A DNA stretch of 64,000 nucleotides from PMG-095 sp037200885. GTDB lineage: Bacteria > Myxococcota_A > Polyangia > Polyangiales > Polyangiaceae. The translations under genes and the position numbers were made by a program. Positions 1-8,075 of this stretch are shown in pieces. The stretch covers positions 124,001-188,000 of the forward strand of contig JBBCIN010000002.1 in NCBI GenBank assembly GCA_037200885.1, written 5' to 3'. Under the pieces are notes generated by a model that saw only the letters and a program-made list of their open reading frames with translations, did not search any database and was not told where the DNA came from. How positions within the stretch are numbered: position 1 is the first letter of the stretch; every line of letters starts with the position of its first letter.

Positions 1-1
1 T

Positions 2-856
2 CCGACCTTCGCCTTCATCTCGGAGATCGTGCCGGTATTTTCGCGCAAAGCCATGTTCGGTTATCCCGTCATGGTCGCGGCCAGCGTGGTGATCGCGTTC
101 ATCAGTATGAGTGTTTGGGCACATCATATGTTCACGATAGGCATGGGCGCATCGGCGAACACCTTCTTCGTGCTCACCACGATGGCCATTGCGGTACCGA
201 CCGGCATCAAGATCTTCAACTGGCTAGCGACGATCTGGGGCGGCAAAATCGTCTTCAAGGCACCGATGCTGTTTGCGATCGCGTTTCTGTTCCAGTTCTT
301 GATCGCGGGCCTCACGGGCGTGATGCTGGCTTCCGCGCCGCTCACTTGGCAGCTCGGCAACTCCTACTTCGTGGTCGCGCATTTTCACTACGTGATCCTC
401 GGCGGCATCTTCTTCGGGATCTTCGCAGCGTTCTATTACTGGTTCCCCAAAGTCGTCGGCAGGGTGTACAGCGAAGGGCTCGCCAAGCTGCATTTCTGGC
501 TGTTCGTGGCAGGCTTCCACCTCACCTTCGATTTCATGCACATCCCGGGCTTTCTGGGCATGCCGCGTCGCATCTACACCTACGAGCCCGGTCGCGGCTG
601 GGACGTCTGGAACTTGATCGTCGGCGTCGGCGCCCTGGTGCAGGCCTTAGCGGTGCTGGTGTTCGTTTGGAACGTGCTGCGCTCGGCAAAGAGCGGAGCG
701 AGAGCGGGCAACGACCCTTGGGACGCCTGGACGCTCGAATGGTCGACCAGCTCGCCGCCGCCCCCCTACAACTTCGCGACGCTGCCCGTCGTCAGGAGCC
801 GGCGCCCGCTTTGGGATCTCAAACATCCCGAAGATCCGGATTGGAAGTACGAGTGA
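2..856 (+). CDS. ctaD: Cytochrome c oxidase subunit I, C-terminal part (truncated by window start)
   Basis: Catalytic subunit of a haem-copper terminal oxidase in the inner membrane, reducing O2 with electrons from cytochrome c. Only the last 284 codons are present; the frame is open from base 2 and there is no start in the window. Visible signatures are the paired CuB-ligand histidines in WAHHMF (codons 122-127) and HFHYV, whose first His (380-382) is the haem a3 ligand and second (386-388) the haem a ligand. Several membrane helices follow. The tail is rich in Pro and charge, with no fused subunit III. Subunit III starts 27 bases downstream, so the two are co-transcribed; subunit II is presumably upstream, outside the window. 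Confidence 0.96.
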   Translation, partial: PTFAFISEIVPVFSRKAMFGYPVMVAASVVIAFISMSVWAHHMFTIGMGASANTFFVLTTMAIAVPTGIKIFNWLATIWGGKIVFKAPMLFAIAFLFQFLIAGLTGVMLASAPLTWQLGNSYFVVAHFHYVILGGIFFGIFAAFYYWFPKVVGRVYSEGLAKLHFWLFVAGFHLTFDFMHIPGFLGMPRRIYTYEPGRGWDVWNLIVGVGALVQALAVLVFVWNVLRSAKSGARAGNDPWDAWTLEWSTSSPPPPYNFATLPVVRSRRPLWDLKHPEDPDWKYE

Positions 857-882
857 GGCGACCCGTTCGCAGGAGAGAGCCA

Positions 883-1470
883 GTGGAACAGTCGTTGATC
901 ACCGCGGAAGACGCCGAGTGGAAGCTACCGTCAGCTGGGCGCGTGGGTATGTTTGTGCTGATTTTCGCCGAGCTTGCCATCTTTACCATCTTCATCGTTG
1001 CCTACGCCTTCTACATCGGCAAAAGCCTGAGTGGACCGACGGCTGCGGTCCTGTCGCCACCCCTTTTCATTAGCGCTTGCTTGCTTTCGAGCAGCTGGAC
1101 CATGGAGCTTTCGCTGATCAGTCTGGAGCGCGACCGCATCGCTCGCTTCAAACTCTGGTGGCTGGTCACGTTCTTGCTCGGTGCAACGTTTCTGACGGGC
1201 ACTGCGCTCGAGTGGCACCACCTGATCGTCGATGAGGGACTCTGCATCAGCACGAACCTATTTGGAACCACGTTCTACTCGCTGGTTGGGCTGCACGGCT
1301 TTCACGTCACCGTGGGGTTATTGGTGATCGGCGGCGTCGCGATTTTTTCGGCGCTCGGTCAGGTCACGCGCGAACAGGCCAGCAAGCTCGCGGTGATCTC
1401 GCTGTACTGGCATTTCGTCGATGCGGTGTGGCTGGTCGTTTTCAGCTTGGTCTACCTGATCGGACGCTAG
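883..1470 (+). CDS. ctaE: Cytochrome c oxidase subunit III (short five-helix form)
   Basis: Membrane subunit III of the haem-copper oxidase, 195 residues. It has about five hydrophobic helices and the family features GRVGMFVLIFAELAIF near the N terminus, an ALEWHH segment, LHGFHVTVGL and the terminal YWHFVDAVWLVVF helix. The start is the GTG at 883, because an AGGAG ribosome site lies at 871-875 and the protein then begins just ahead of the first conserved helix; the same frame is open further upstream only as an overlap with ctaD. It lacks the two N-terminal helices of the mitochondrial type, as is usual for bacterial caa3-like enzymes. The next gene begins two bases after its stop. Confidence 0.95.
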   Translation: MEQSLITAEDAEWKLPSAGRVGMFVLIFAELAIFTIFIVAYAFYIGKSLSGPTAAVLSPPLFISACLLSSSWTMELSLISLERDRIARFKLWWLVTFLLGATFLTGTALEWHHLIVDEGLCISTNLFGTTFYSLVGLHGFHVTVGLLVIGGVAIFSALGQVTREQASKLAVISLYWHFVDAVWLVVFSLVYLIGR

Positions 1471-1472
1471 AG

Positions 1473-2345
1473 ATGGAACCATCCGCGCTCCCAACTTCCA
1501 ATCTCGATCGCGATCCGGCGTCCTCGATCGCCCTGCCCGCTCCCACCGCGGGACCGCTGGTGCTCGCCTTCGGTGTGGCGCTGATTTTCGCGGGCATGGC
1601 CACACACGCCATCCTGGGCGTCGTGGGCGCGGTGTTGGCAGTGGCTGGAGGCGTCGACTGGTTCAAGCAAGTGTTCCCTCACCCCGTGCACGAGTACGTC
1701 GTGCCCGAGAGCGTGATCGTAACCGTTCACACCAGCCGACCCGAGATCGAGCAGGTGGCGGTCGCCTCCGGCCTGGTGCGCGCAAACCTGCCGCTCGAGT
1801 TCTACCCGGTGACGGCGGGGATCCGCGGCGGCATTGCCGGCGGGTTCGCCATGGCAGCACTTGCGGTGCTCTACGGCGTGGTGAGCGGGCACGGCGTTTG
1901 GTACCCGATCAATCTGCTCGCGGCTGGCTTCTTTCCCGGCGCGACCGAGGCGCAGATCTCGAGCTTCCACCTCAAGGCTTTCGCGATTGCGTTCGTGATT
2001 CACGCGTTCGCTTCGGTCCTCGTAGGCGTGCTGTACGGCGCAACGTTACCGATGTTGCACCGGCGCCCAATCCTGCTCGGAGGATTGATTGCACCAATTT
2101 TGTGGACCGGCCTTTTGCACTCCACGCTGTGGCTGATCAACCCCACGCTCGCAGGACGCATCGATTGGGGCTGGTTTGCTTTGTCGCAGCTCGGCTTCGG
2201 CCTCGTTGCGGGTTTCGTGGCTTCACGCAGACAGCGCGTTCTTACCGATCAGCCGCTGCCCTTTGCCGTGCGGGCTGGAGTCGAGGCGACTGGCTTGCGC
2301 GCATCATCTTCTGACGAGGGAGGCGCCCATGGCTCGGATCGATAG
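1473..2345 (+). CDS. Membrane protein of unknown function in the oxidase operon
   Basis: A 290-residue protein not recognised as a named family. It starts at ATG 1473, two bases after the ctaE stop. After about 25 polar residues come two adjacent hydrophobic segments (about 28-62), a soluble stretch containing a HPVHEYVVPESV segment and a possible small cytoplasmic or periplasmic domain, then four more hydrophobic segments (about 130-150, 170-195, 205-230, 240-260). The tail is polar and Arg-rich and overlaps the next reading frame by 17 bases. Position between oxidase subunits and the cytochrome c lipoprotein suggests an accessory or assembly role in respiration; that is inference from context only. 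Confidence 0.75.
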   Translation: MEPSALPTSNLDRDPASSIALPAPTAGPLVLAFGVALIFAGMATHAILGVVGAVLAVAGGVDWFKQVFPHPVHEYVVPESVIVTVHTSRPEIEQVAVASGLVRANLPLEFYPVTAGIRGGIAGGFAMAALAVLYGVVSGHGVWYPINLLAAGFFPGATEAQISSFHLKAFAIAFVIHAFASVLVGVLYGATLPMLHRRPILLGGLIAPILWTGLLHSTLWLINPTLAGRIDWGWFALSQLGFGLVAGFVASRRQRVLTDQPLPFAVRAGVEATGLRASSSDEGGAHGSDR

Positions 2346-3075
2346 CTCCAATGGCGTGTCGCCATTGCTCATCGCGCTCGGGCTGTGGCTCGCCGCCTGC
2401 AACGCGCTCGGTGAGGCCCCTGGGCAGCCCCAAATCGCTCAGGAGGAGCCCGATCCGCGCACGATCGTGAGCTTCGGCGAATTGTACTCGACCAATTGCG
2501 CCGGCTGCCACGGCGCCCGGGGCAAGGGCGGCCCCGCAATTGGCCTTTCGTCGCCCGGATACCTCGCGATCGCGCCGGACGAAGCGATCGCGCACGTCGT
2601 CGCCGAAGGACGACCGGGGACCACCATGCCCGCCTTCGCGGAAAGCGCGGGGGGCATGCTGAAGGACGCGCAGGTCGCGGCCCTCGTGGCCGGCATTCGC
2701 GCTTGGGCACCCAGCGGTCAGAAACCCACGGGCGACGCGCCGCCCTACGCGTCGACAGAGTCCGGCGACTGGCAGCGCGGCGGTCATGTCTTTGGCCAGC
2801 GCTGCGCCGCGTGCCACGGCGTGGACGGCAAAGGCAAGCAGGGCATCGGCTCGATCGTCGAGGGCTCGTTTTTGGAGCTCGTGAGCGAGCAGGCTCTCCG
2901 GACCCATATCCTGGCCGGCCGCGCCGATCTGGGTTGCCCAGACTTTCGCGCGAACGGCGCGACGCCGATGTCGAGCGTCGACGTTTCAGACACGGTAGCC
3001 TGGCTCTCGAGCCATCGCCAGCCACTGTCCGGTCAACCCAACCGCCTCGCCCAGCGGGAAATGAGGAAGCCATGA
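2329..3075 (+). CDS. Dihaem cytochrome c lipoprotein
   Basis: Electron-transfer protein with two class I cytochrome c domains, 248 residues. The start at ATG 2329 is preceded by a GAGGGAGG ribosome site and gives an N terminus with a lipoprotein signal ending in LAAC (Cys24). CxxCH haem motifs are at residues 57-61 (CAGCH) and 159-163 (CAACH), with TTMPAF and ATPM segments supplying plausible axial methionines. It probably carries electrons in the periplasm between the Rieske/cytochrome b complex encoded just downstream and the oxidase encoded upstream. It overlaps the previous gene by 17 bases and shares its stop with the start of the Rieske gene (ATGA). Confidence 0.92.
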   Translation: MARIDSSNGVSPLLIALGLWLAACNALGEAPGQPQIAQEEPDPRTIVSFGELYSTNCAGCHGARGKGGPAIGLSSPGYLAIAPDEAIAHVVAEGRPGTTMPAFAESAGGMLKDAQVAALVAGIRAWAPSGQKPTGDAPPYASTESGDWQRGGHVFGQRCAACHGVDGKGKQGIGSIVEGSFLELVSEQALRTHILAGRADLGCPDFRANGATPMSSVDVSDTVAWLSSHRQPLSGQPNRLAQREMRKP

Positions 3076-3611
3076 ACGCGAGCGAATCCAGCTCCAAACG
3101 CACGTTTCTCAAGCTTGCACTGACTTTGAACGCAGTTGTCGGCGCGCTCCTGGCCGTGCCAGTCTTTCGTTATTTGTTGTCGCCCGCGACCAGGCGCGAT
3201 CCGCAAGCGGATAACTGGATTGCACTCGGTACCATCGACAGTTTCCCGGTCGGTGAGACCCGCCTCGCGTCCTTCAGGAACCCCGTCGTCAAGCCTTCCG
3301 ACGGCGACACGGCGAACCTCCCTTGTTGGGTGCGTCGCATCGACGCGAGCACGTTTCAGGTCTTCGCCATCAACTGCGCGCACCTCGGCTGTCCAGTGCG
3401 CTGGTTTCCGGAGTCCAACTTGTTTCTGTGTCCATGCCACGGCGGCGCGTACTATGCGGACGGCTCCCGCGCCTCTGGCCCTCCTGAACGCGGGCTCTTC
3501 GAGTACCCCTACCGCGTCACCGGCGACGTGCTCTCGATTCGAGCGGAAGAGCTGCCGACACCGGGCGTGCTGGCGACAGCCGACGGCAAGCGCAGGCTAC
3601 CGTGCGTGTGA
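3072..3611 (+). CDS. Rieske [2Fe-2S] protein of a cytochrome bc-type complex
   Basis: Iron-sulfur subunit of a quinol:cytochrome c oxidoreductase, 179 residues. A twin basic segment followed by a single N-terminal helix (about 11-36) anchors it in the membrane. The cluster-binding boxes are CAHLGC (102-107) and CPCHGG (120-125), giving two Cys and two His ligands plus the two disulfide cysteines; the later GPPERGL segment matches the Pro loop. The start overlaps the stop of the cytochrome c gene, and its own TGA overlaps the ATG of the cytochrome b gene, so translation of the three is likely coupled. Confidence 0.95.
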   Translation: MNASESSSKRTFLKLALTLNAVVGALLAVPVFRYLLSPATRRDPQADNWIALGTIDSFPVGETRLASFRNPVVKPSDGDTANLPCWVRRIDASTFQVFAINCAHLGCPVRWFPESNLFLCPCHGGAYYADGSRASGPPERGLFEYPYRVTGDVLSIRAEELPTPGVLATADGKRRLPCV

Positions 3612-5065
3612 TGGCGCGCGTAGGCGGGTGGCTCGATGCCCGTCTCCAGCTCAAAACGACGCTGCTCGCGACCGTGCAGCACCCGGTGCCGCGGCGCACG
3701 GCGAGCTGGTTTTACGTCTTCGGCAGCGCAGCGCTGACCGTCTTTCTGCTGCAGCTGGTGACCGGTATCCTGCTCGGGCTGCTCTACGTTCCGTCGGCGA
3801 GTGAAGCCTACCGTGGACTTCAAACCATCAACCACGAGGTGAGCGCGGGTTGGTTCATTCGAGCGCTCCACGGTTGGGGCTCGAACTTCATGGTCGCCAT
3901 CGTCCTGATCCACATGGTCCAAGTGTTCCTATTCGGGGCGCACAAGTACCCGCGCGAGCTCACCTGGCTAGTCGGTGTGCTCTTGCTGCTGGTCACGCTG
4001 GGCATGGCATTCACCGGGCAGATCCTGCGCTTCGATCAAGACGCCTATTGGGGCCTCGGTATCGGCGCATCGATCGCGAGCCGAGTGCCGTTGATCGGGG
4101 CTCCGCTCGTCAAGCTGATGTTGGGCGGTCCCATCATCGCAGCCAGCACGCTTTCGCGATTCTTCGCGTTGCACGTGTTCGTGATACCCGGGCTCTTGAT
4201 TGCTTTCGTCGGCGTGCACCTGCTGCTCGTGCTCAAGCTCGGCATCAATGATTGGCCGATGCCGGGGCGCGTCGTCAAGCGCGCGACTTATCTCGAGGAG
4301 TATCACGAGCTCACCCAGCGCGACGGCGTGCCATTCGTCCCTGGGGCCGTCACGAAAGACATCGTATTCTCCGGCGCGATCTTGCTTGCCATTGCCGCCG
4401 TCGCGTTCTTCGTCGGCCCGTTTGGCCCCTCCGGCAAGCCCGATCCGACCATCATCCAAACCGCGCCGCGACCGGACTTGCCGTTCCTTTGGCTTTACGC
4501 GCTGCTGTCCTACCTGCCGCCGGCCGCCGAGACTCCAATCTTGCTGATCGGGCCCGCGATCGGTTTGGTCTTTTTGGTCTTGTTGCCGTTCATCTCCGGT
4601 GAGGGAGAGAAGAGCTGGCGCAAGCGGCCGATCGCGGTGCTTTCGATCATGTTCTTGGTCGGCGCCCTCGGCTCACTCGAGCAATTGGGGCTGCACACCC
4701 CCTGGAGCCCGAGGATGGACGCCTGGAGCGGGGAACCCGTGCCAACCGCATTCCTGCACGGTCGCACTGCGCTCGAGCGACAAGGCGTGCTCGTGTTCAA
4801 GTCGAAGCAGTGTCACAACTGTCACGCGCTCGGCGAAACCGGAGGCCAACGCGGCCCCGCGCTCGACGCGGTAGCCGTGCGGCTCAATCCCGACCAGCTG
4901 GTGCGTCAAGTCATCCAAGGCGGTGGCAACATGCCGGCCTACGGCAAAAACCTCTCCTCCGCCGAGACGACCGCCCTGGTCGCGTACATGGAAACGCTCC
5001 ACCCGGCGCAACAAGTGCCGGCTCGCGACGCTTCGCGAGCCGCGCTTCTCGGCGAAAGACCGTGA
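3611..5065 (+). CDS. Cytochrome b (b6-like) fused to a C-terminal cytochrome c domain
   Basis: Quinol-oxidising membrane subunit, 484 residues from ATG 3611 (GTG 3602 is an alternative). Residues 1-215 form the four-helix b domain: haem ligands are His87/His101 and His188/His203. The 14-residue gap in the second pair is the b6-type spacing. Residues 250-355 resemble subunit IV (three helices); the usual PEWY quinol-site motif appears as PDLPFLWLY. Residues about 385-470 form a cytochrome c domain with CHNCH at 401-405 and NMPAYG supplying a Met ligand. The fusion replaces a separate cytochrome c1 or f. It follows the Rieske gene with a TGATG overlap. Confidence 0.93.
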   Translation: MARVGGWLDARLQLKTTLLATVQHPVPRRTASWFYVFGSAALTVFLLQLVTGILLGLLYVPSASEAYRGLQTINHEVSAGWFIRALHGWGSNFMVAIVLIHMVQVFLFGAHKYPRELTWLVGVLLLLVTLGMAFTGQILRFDQDAYWGLGIGASIASRVPLIGAPLVKLMLGGPIIAASTLSRFFALHVFVIPGLLIAFVGVHLLLVLKLGINDWPMPGRVVKRATYLEEYHELTQRDGVPFVPGAVTKDIVFSGAILLAIAAVAFFVGPFGPSGKPDPTIIQTAPRPDLPFLWLYALLSYLPPAAETPILLIGPAIGLVFLVLLPFISGEGEKSWRKRPIAVLSIMFLVGALGSLEQLGLHTPWSPRMDAWSGEPVPTAFLHGRTALERQGVLVFKSKQCHNCHALGETGGQRGPALDAVAVRLNPDQLVRQVIQGGGNMPAYGKNLSSAETTALVAYMETLHPAQQVPARDASRAALLGERP

Positions 5066-5811
5066 CACTCGCCACCGATTTCGCAATCTTGCTGGCGGCC
5101 GCGGCATACGGCTGGCGCTTTCGCAGCCTGCACGGCGCGCGCGGTCGACCCTCCATGGGCCGTCTCGCCGCGTTTTTGGTCGGCTTGCTTGCACTCTGGG
5201 TCGCCATGGCCTCCCCCATCGCGCAGCTGGATCTAGGCCACCTCACTGGCCACATGATCCAGCACCTGCTGATCATGACCGTCGGCGCGCCGCTGGTGCT
5301 CTGGGCAGAGCCGATCCACGTACTCGCGGCCGGGCGACCGCGCGCCATGCTCGTCCGTCATCTGCCTTCGCCTCACCCTGCCCTGTGCTGGTTCGTCGGT
5401 ACCTCCGTGGTGTTGTTTTGGCACGTGCCCAGCGTGTTCGCGTTTGGCATGCGCTGGCATGGTCTCCAGCACGTGACCTTTCTGCTAGCGGGGCTGCTAT
5501 TTTGGCTGCCGGTGATCCAGCCCTGGCCAAGCGCGTCGGCTTGGCCGCCGTGGTCGATCCCGCTTTATCTCTTCCTAGCCACGTTGCCCTGCGACGGGCT
5601 TTCAGCCCTTCTGGCGTTCTGCGGTCGCGTCGTCTACTCGCACTACGGCGCCATGAGCCCCAACTGCCCCATGCTAAACGGCCTCTCACCGCTCGAAGAT
5701 CAGCAACGCGCGGCAGCTCTGATGTGGTGCTGGGTCACCTTCGCCTATCTCACGCCGGCCGCGTTCGTCACGGTCGAGCTCTTGTCACCCAAGCGGCCCG
5801 CGACTCTCTGA
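5062..5811 (+). CDS. ctaG: CtaG-family cytochrome c oxidase assembly membrane protein
   Basis: A 249-residue integral membrane protein with about seven hydrophobic segments. The HMIQHLLIM motif, the WHVPSVFAF segment and a later cytoplasmic DQQ-AAALMWCW segment match the Caa3_CtaG family, which helps deliver or insert copper during assembly of caa3-type oxidases. The start is GTG 5062, overlapping the cytochrome b/c stop by four bases, which fixes it as the last gene of the respiratory operon. The strand then switches: the next gene is convergent and ends 187 bases away. Confidence 0.9.
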   Translation: MTLATDFAILLAAAAYGWRFRSLHGARGRPSMGRLAAFLVGLLALWVAMASPIAQLDLGHLTGHMIQHLLIMTVGAPLVLWAEPIHVLAAGRPRAMLVRHLPSPHPALCWFVGTSVVLFWHVPSVFAFGMRWHGLQHVTFLLAGLLFWLPVIQPWPSASAWPPWSIPLYLFLATLPCDGLSALLAFCGRVVYSHYGAMSPNCPMLNGLSPLEDQQRAAALMWCWVTFAYLTPAAFVTVELLSPKRPATL

Positions 5812-5892
5812 CGTCAGAGACCCAGGGCGTTTGCCAGAATGGGCGATCGCGATCCAGCGTCGCACCTCGCGAGGCGCGCTGTTGCCGGAAAT

Positions 5893-5910
5893 GCCGTGCG
5901 AACGCACGGC
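5893..5910. terminator. Perfect hairpin in the convergent gap after ctaG
   Basis: GCCGTGCG, two bases, CGCACGGC: an eight-base perfect inverted repeat midway in the 187-base gap between the respiratory operon and the converging oxygenase gene. There is no T-run on either side, so it may be a Rho-assisted or structural terminator rather than a classical intrinsic one. The rest of the gap holds no gene I can support. Confidence 0.4.
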
Positions 5911-5998
5911 GCCGAGCGTCCGCGCGATCGGGGGCGCGATGCCGCCGCTGCTCCGCGCTCGATGATTGGGATCTGCCGGCACAGGACCTGCGCAGAGT

Positions 5999-6760
5999 TC
6001 ACGCCGCGTCATGAAAAATGATCCCCAAGGTGTGTCGACTTCCGCTCAGGACCTGGCTCACGCCATGTCGCATCGTCACCCGATGGTCACCGCGCACGCC
6101 GCGCACCGGTCGGTGTCGCACGGAGAAAACCAGCGCGTCGCCCTGCGCGAGCGGCACGACCGTGCCGCGCGATTGCGCGCGCGGTCGCTGCTCGGTGAGC
6201 AAAAACTCGCCGCCCGCAAAGTCGCGACCCGGCGCGGAGAGCAGCAGTGCAACCTGAAGCGGGAACACGTGCTCCCCATACAAATCTTGATGCAGACAGT
6301 TGTAGTCGCCTGCGGCGTAGCGCAATAAGAGCGGCGTCGGTCGCACTTGGCCAGCCTCGTGACAACGCGCCAGAAACTCCTCATGGCTGCCGCTGAAGCG
6401 CGGCTCGAGTCCCAGGCGCTCGTGCCAAGCATTGGCGGTCGTCATTAGGCGCGGGTAAAGTTCGGAACGAAGGCTTTGCACCAAGCTCGGCAGCGGATAC
6501 GAGAAATAGCGATACTCGCCGCTGCCGTAGCCATGCCGCGCCATGATCACGCGACTGCGGAACGCTTCGTCGCGATCGTACAGTGCGGTCACGGCTATGC
6601 ACTCGGCCACCGAAATCAGGCGAGGCAACACCGCCCAGCCCTGCGCGTCGAGTTCGACACCAAGCGTGTGCCAATCGGTTTGCGCTATCCGCTCGCTCAG
6701 GGCGTCGTCCTCCGCCCCCAGTTCCGTCCATGCGTCCATGTTCTCATCATGGCCGAGCAT
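5999..6760 (-). CDS. 2-oxoglutarate/Fe(II)-dependent oxygenase, prolyl-4-hydroxylase-like
   Basis: Predicted cytoplasmic non-haem iron dioxygenase, 253 residues. The double-stranded beta-helix core carries the iron triad His157-Gln-Asp159 (HQD in CLHQDLYGE) and distal His216 in FSVRHRPVRG, followed by basic residues suited to the 2-oxoglutarate carboxylate. GGEFLLTE before the distal His is typical of prolyl-hydroxylase-like proteins. Substrate is unknown. A second in-frame ATG seven codons in (6739) has a slightly better upstream purine stretch and may be the true start. The gene stands alone, convergent with ctaG and divergent from the small exported protein at 7012. Confidence 0.85.
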   Translation of the reverse strand: MLGHDENMDAWTELGAEDDALSERIAQTDWHTLGVELDAQGWAVLPRLISVAECIAVTALYDRDEAFRSRVIMARHGYGSGEYRYFSYPLPSLVQSLRSELYPRLMTTANAWHERLGLEPRFSGSHEEFLARCHEAGQVRPTPLLLRYAAGDYNCLHQDLYGEHVFPLQVALLLSAPGRDFAGGEFLLTEQRPRAQSRGTVVPLAQGDALVFSVRHRPVRGVRGDHRVTMRHGVSQVLSGSRHTLGIIFHDAA

Positions 6761-6910
6761 CGTCAGCGGCGTGCGCGGCTTTCGGTCATCGCAGCGCCGC
6801 CCAAGGAAAAAGGCGCTTCCCGGGCGACAGGGTAGATCCGAGGCAACGGCTAAATTCTACCCAGTGGACGAGTCGAGGTCGCGCGCGGCGATAGCTCGGC
6901 CTCTTGCGCC

Positions 6911-6926
6911 TGGCACGGTCCCTGCT
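6911..6926 (+). promoter_or_regulatory. Sigma-54 (-24/-12) promoter for the 7012 gene
   Basis: TGGCACG, four bases, CTGCT: matches the sigma-54 consensus with the invariant GG and GC exactly ten bases apart. The predicted start near 6937 gives a leader of about 75 bases to ATG 7012. One of six near-identical motifs in the window. Confidence 0.8.
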
Positions 6927-6933
6927 TACCAAT

Positions 6934-6966
6934 AGTCGAGACCGACTCACGGATGCAAAGGCATCC
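6934..6966 (+). promoter_or_regulatory. Two consecutive hairpins in the leader of the 7012 gene
   Basis: AGTCG-AGAC-CGACT (6934-6947) is followed three bases later by GGATGC-AAAG-GCATCC (6951-6966), both perfect. They sit between the predicted sigma-54 transcription start and the ribosome site, so they would form the first part of the mRNA. They may stabilise the transcript or control it; no known riboswitch is recognised. Confidence 0.4.
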
Positions 6967-7011
6967 GAGCCGAGGAAGACGAATCATCGTCGTGCTCAGA
7001 GGAGTCTAGCC

Positions 7012-7326
7012 ATGTCCAATCGATACCTGCGGTACGGAATGCCAATGGGATTGTTGCTCGCGATTCCCGCCCTGGCCGCGCCATTCGCGCTATTTGCGTT
7101 CAGCCAACCGGGCAACGGCGTCAACCAATACTATCGGGAACTACACGCCTATGACGCGGACCAAGAGACGACGCCCACGACGGCGCCTTCTTCGGTAAGC
7201 GAAGCAGCAGCTGCCTCAACGCGCCAAGCAGAAGGTCGGACAGGGACAGACAGCGCGACGGCGAACGACGTCGTCCTGCCCCTCGACACGATCGTCGCCG
7301 GCCCCCCGACGCGACCTGCGCTCTAG
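7012..7326 (+). CDS. Small exported or membrane-anchored protein of unknown function
   Basis: A 104-residue protein starting at ATG 7012 behind an AGAGGAG ribosome site (6999-7005). Residues about 10-33 form one hydrophobic segment that could be a signal peptide or an anchor; the remainder is Thr/Ala/Ser-rich and acidic, so probably extended in the periplasm. No family is recognised. The strong sigma-54 promoter and structured leader just upstream, and the universal stress protein converging from the right, put it in the local stress regulon by inference. Confidence 0.7.
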   Translation: MSNRYLRYGMPMGLLLAIPALAAPFALFAFSQPGNGVNQYYRELHAYDADQETTPTTAPSSVSEAAAASTRQAEGRTGTDSATANDVVLPLDTIVAGPPTRPAL

Positions 7327-7334
7327 TATCGATA

Positions 7335-7378
7335 GCGTCATCGAGTTGGGCAATGCGCAGCTCGATGATGCCATTGCC
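7335..7378. terminator. Overlapping alternative hairpins between convergent genes
   Basis: An 11-base arm at 7335-7345 pairs with 7361-7371 (core TCATCGAG/CTCGATGA, one G-T wobble). A second stem, GGCAATG 7349-7355 with CATTGCC 7372-7378, overlaps the first, so the two exclude each other. It lies just after the 7012 gene and before the stop of the converging universal stress protein gene, so a two-way terminator is the simplest reading. Confidence 0.5.
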
Positions 7379-7404
7379 TCACGGCAACGTGTGCCAAGGC
7401 GAGC

Positions 7405-7965
7405 TCAACCTTGCCACGGCGGCGCCGCTGAATGCGATCGGCTGACTGCAGGTTCCAGCGTCGCGATCTTCAACTCGTCATCGATGCGAGCCTCGGGCGG
7501 GATGACTAATATCGGACAGTGCGCGTAACGCACTGTGCACTCAGCGACTGATCCGACGAGCAAGCGCTCCAAGCCTTTGCGGTTGTGGGTGCCGACGATG
7601 ATCAGATCAGCGGCGAGCTCCGAAGCCACCTGCGCGAGGCTACGCGCGGGGGAATCGAACCTGACATGCGAAACCACGCGAAACCCCGAGTCGCCTTCGG
7701 GATGTTTGGCGCGAAACTTCTCGAGCTCGAGTTGTACGTGGGCGTGCAAGCGCTGCGCGGCTTCATCGATCGATGCTTGTGGAAAAAGCGGCGCATAGCC
7801 ACGCGTTGCATAGAACGCGTCCATGCTCGAACTCGGCACCACCCAGAGCGCGTGAAGCTCGGAGTTCTGCCGTTGCGAGGCCAGCCCCAACCCCTCTTCG
7901 AGCGCGCGATCCGCGAGCATTGAAAAGTCGATTCCGACCAGTATGACGTAGGGCTTGATGTTCAT
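7405..7965 (-). CDS. Universal stress protein (UspA family)
   Basis: A 186-residue single-domain UspA protein. It begins MNIKPYVILVGIDFS, the usual first strand with the nucleotide-contacting Asp, and contains the ATP-loop-like segment GTHNRKGLERLLVGSV (125-140) followed by HCPILVIP. In that loop the canonical GTHG is GTHN, so ATP binding is likely but not certain. The start at 7965 is fixed by a GGAGGAA ribosome site four bases upstream; an in-frame ATG further upstream would lie beyond the predicted promoter. A sigma-54 motif at 7997-8012 gives a leader of about 22 bases. A Ser/Pro-rich tail of about 15 residues is extra. Confidence 0.93.
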   Translation of the reverse strand: MNIKPYVILVGIDFSMLADRALEEGLGLASQRQNSELHALWVVPSSSMDAFYATRGYAPLFPQASIDEAAQRLHAHVQLELEKFRAKHPEGDSGFRVVSHVRFDSPARSLAQVASELAADLIIVGTHNRKGLERLLVGSVAECTVRYAHCPILVIPPEARIDDELKIATLEPAVSRSHSAAPPWQG

Positions 7966-7996
7966 GAGGTTCCTCCGACAATTCACCATCTGCATC

Positions 7997-8012
7997 TGCA
8001 TCGCACGTGCCA
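7997..8012 (-). promoter_or_regulatory. Sigma-54 promoter for the universal stress protein gene
   Basis: On the minus strand: TGGCACG, four bases, ATGCA, with GG and GC ten bases apart. The predicted transcription start near 7987 lies just ahead of the GGAGGAA site of the 7965 start. Back to back with the plus-strand motif at 8049. Confidence 0.85.
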
Positions 8013-8048
8013 ATCAGCGCCGTTGCGTCAGAAGCGACTCGAGATGGA

Positions 8049-8064
8049 TGGCACGGGCGATGCA
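8049..8064 (+). promoter_or_regulatory. Sigma-54 promoter for the 8076 gene
   Basis: TGGCACG, four bases, ATGCA on the plus strand. The predicted transcription start (about 8075) nearly coincides with ATG 8076, so either the mRNA is leaderless or translation begins at ATG 8109. Confidence 0.8.
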
Positions 8065-8075
8065 ACGTAGAGCCC

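Noticed and set aside
115..882. Upstream extension of the subunit III frame into ctaD
   Set aside because: The extension is an out-of-frame Arg-rich shadow of ctaD; GTG 883 with AGGAG gives the proper N terminus.
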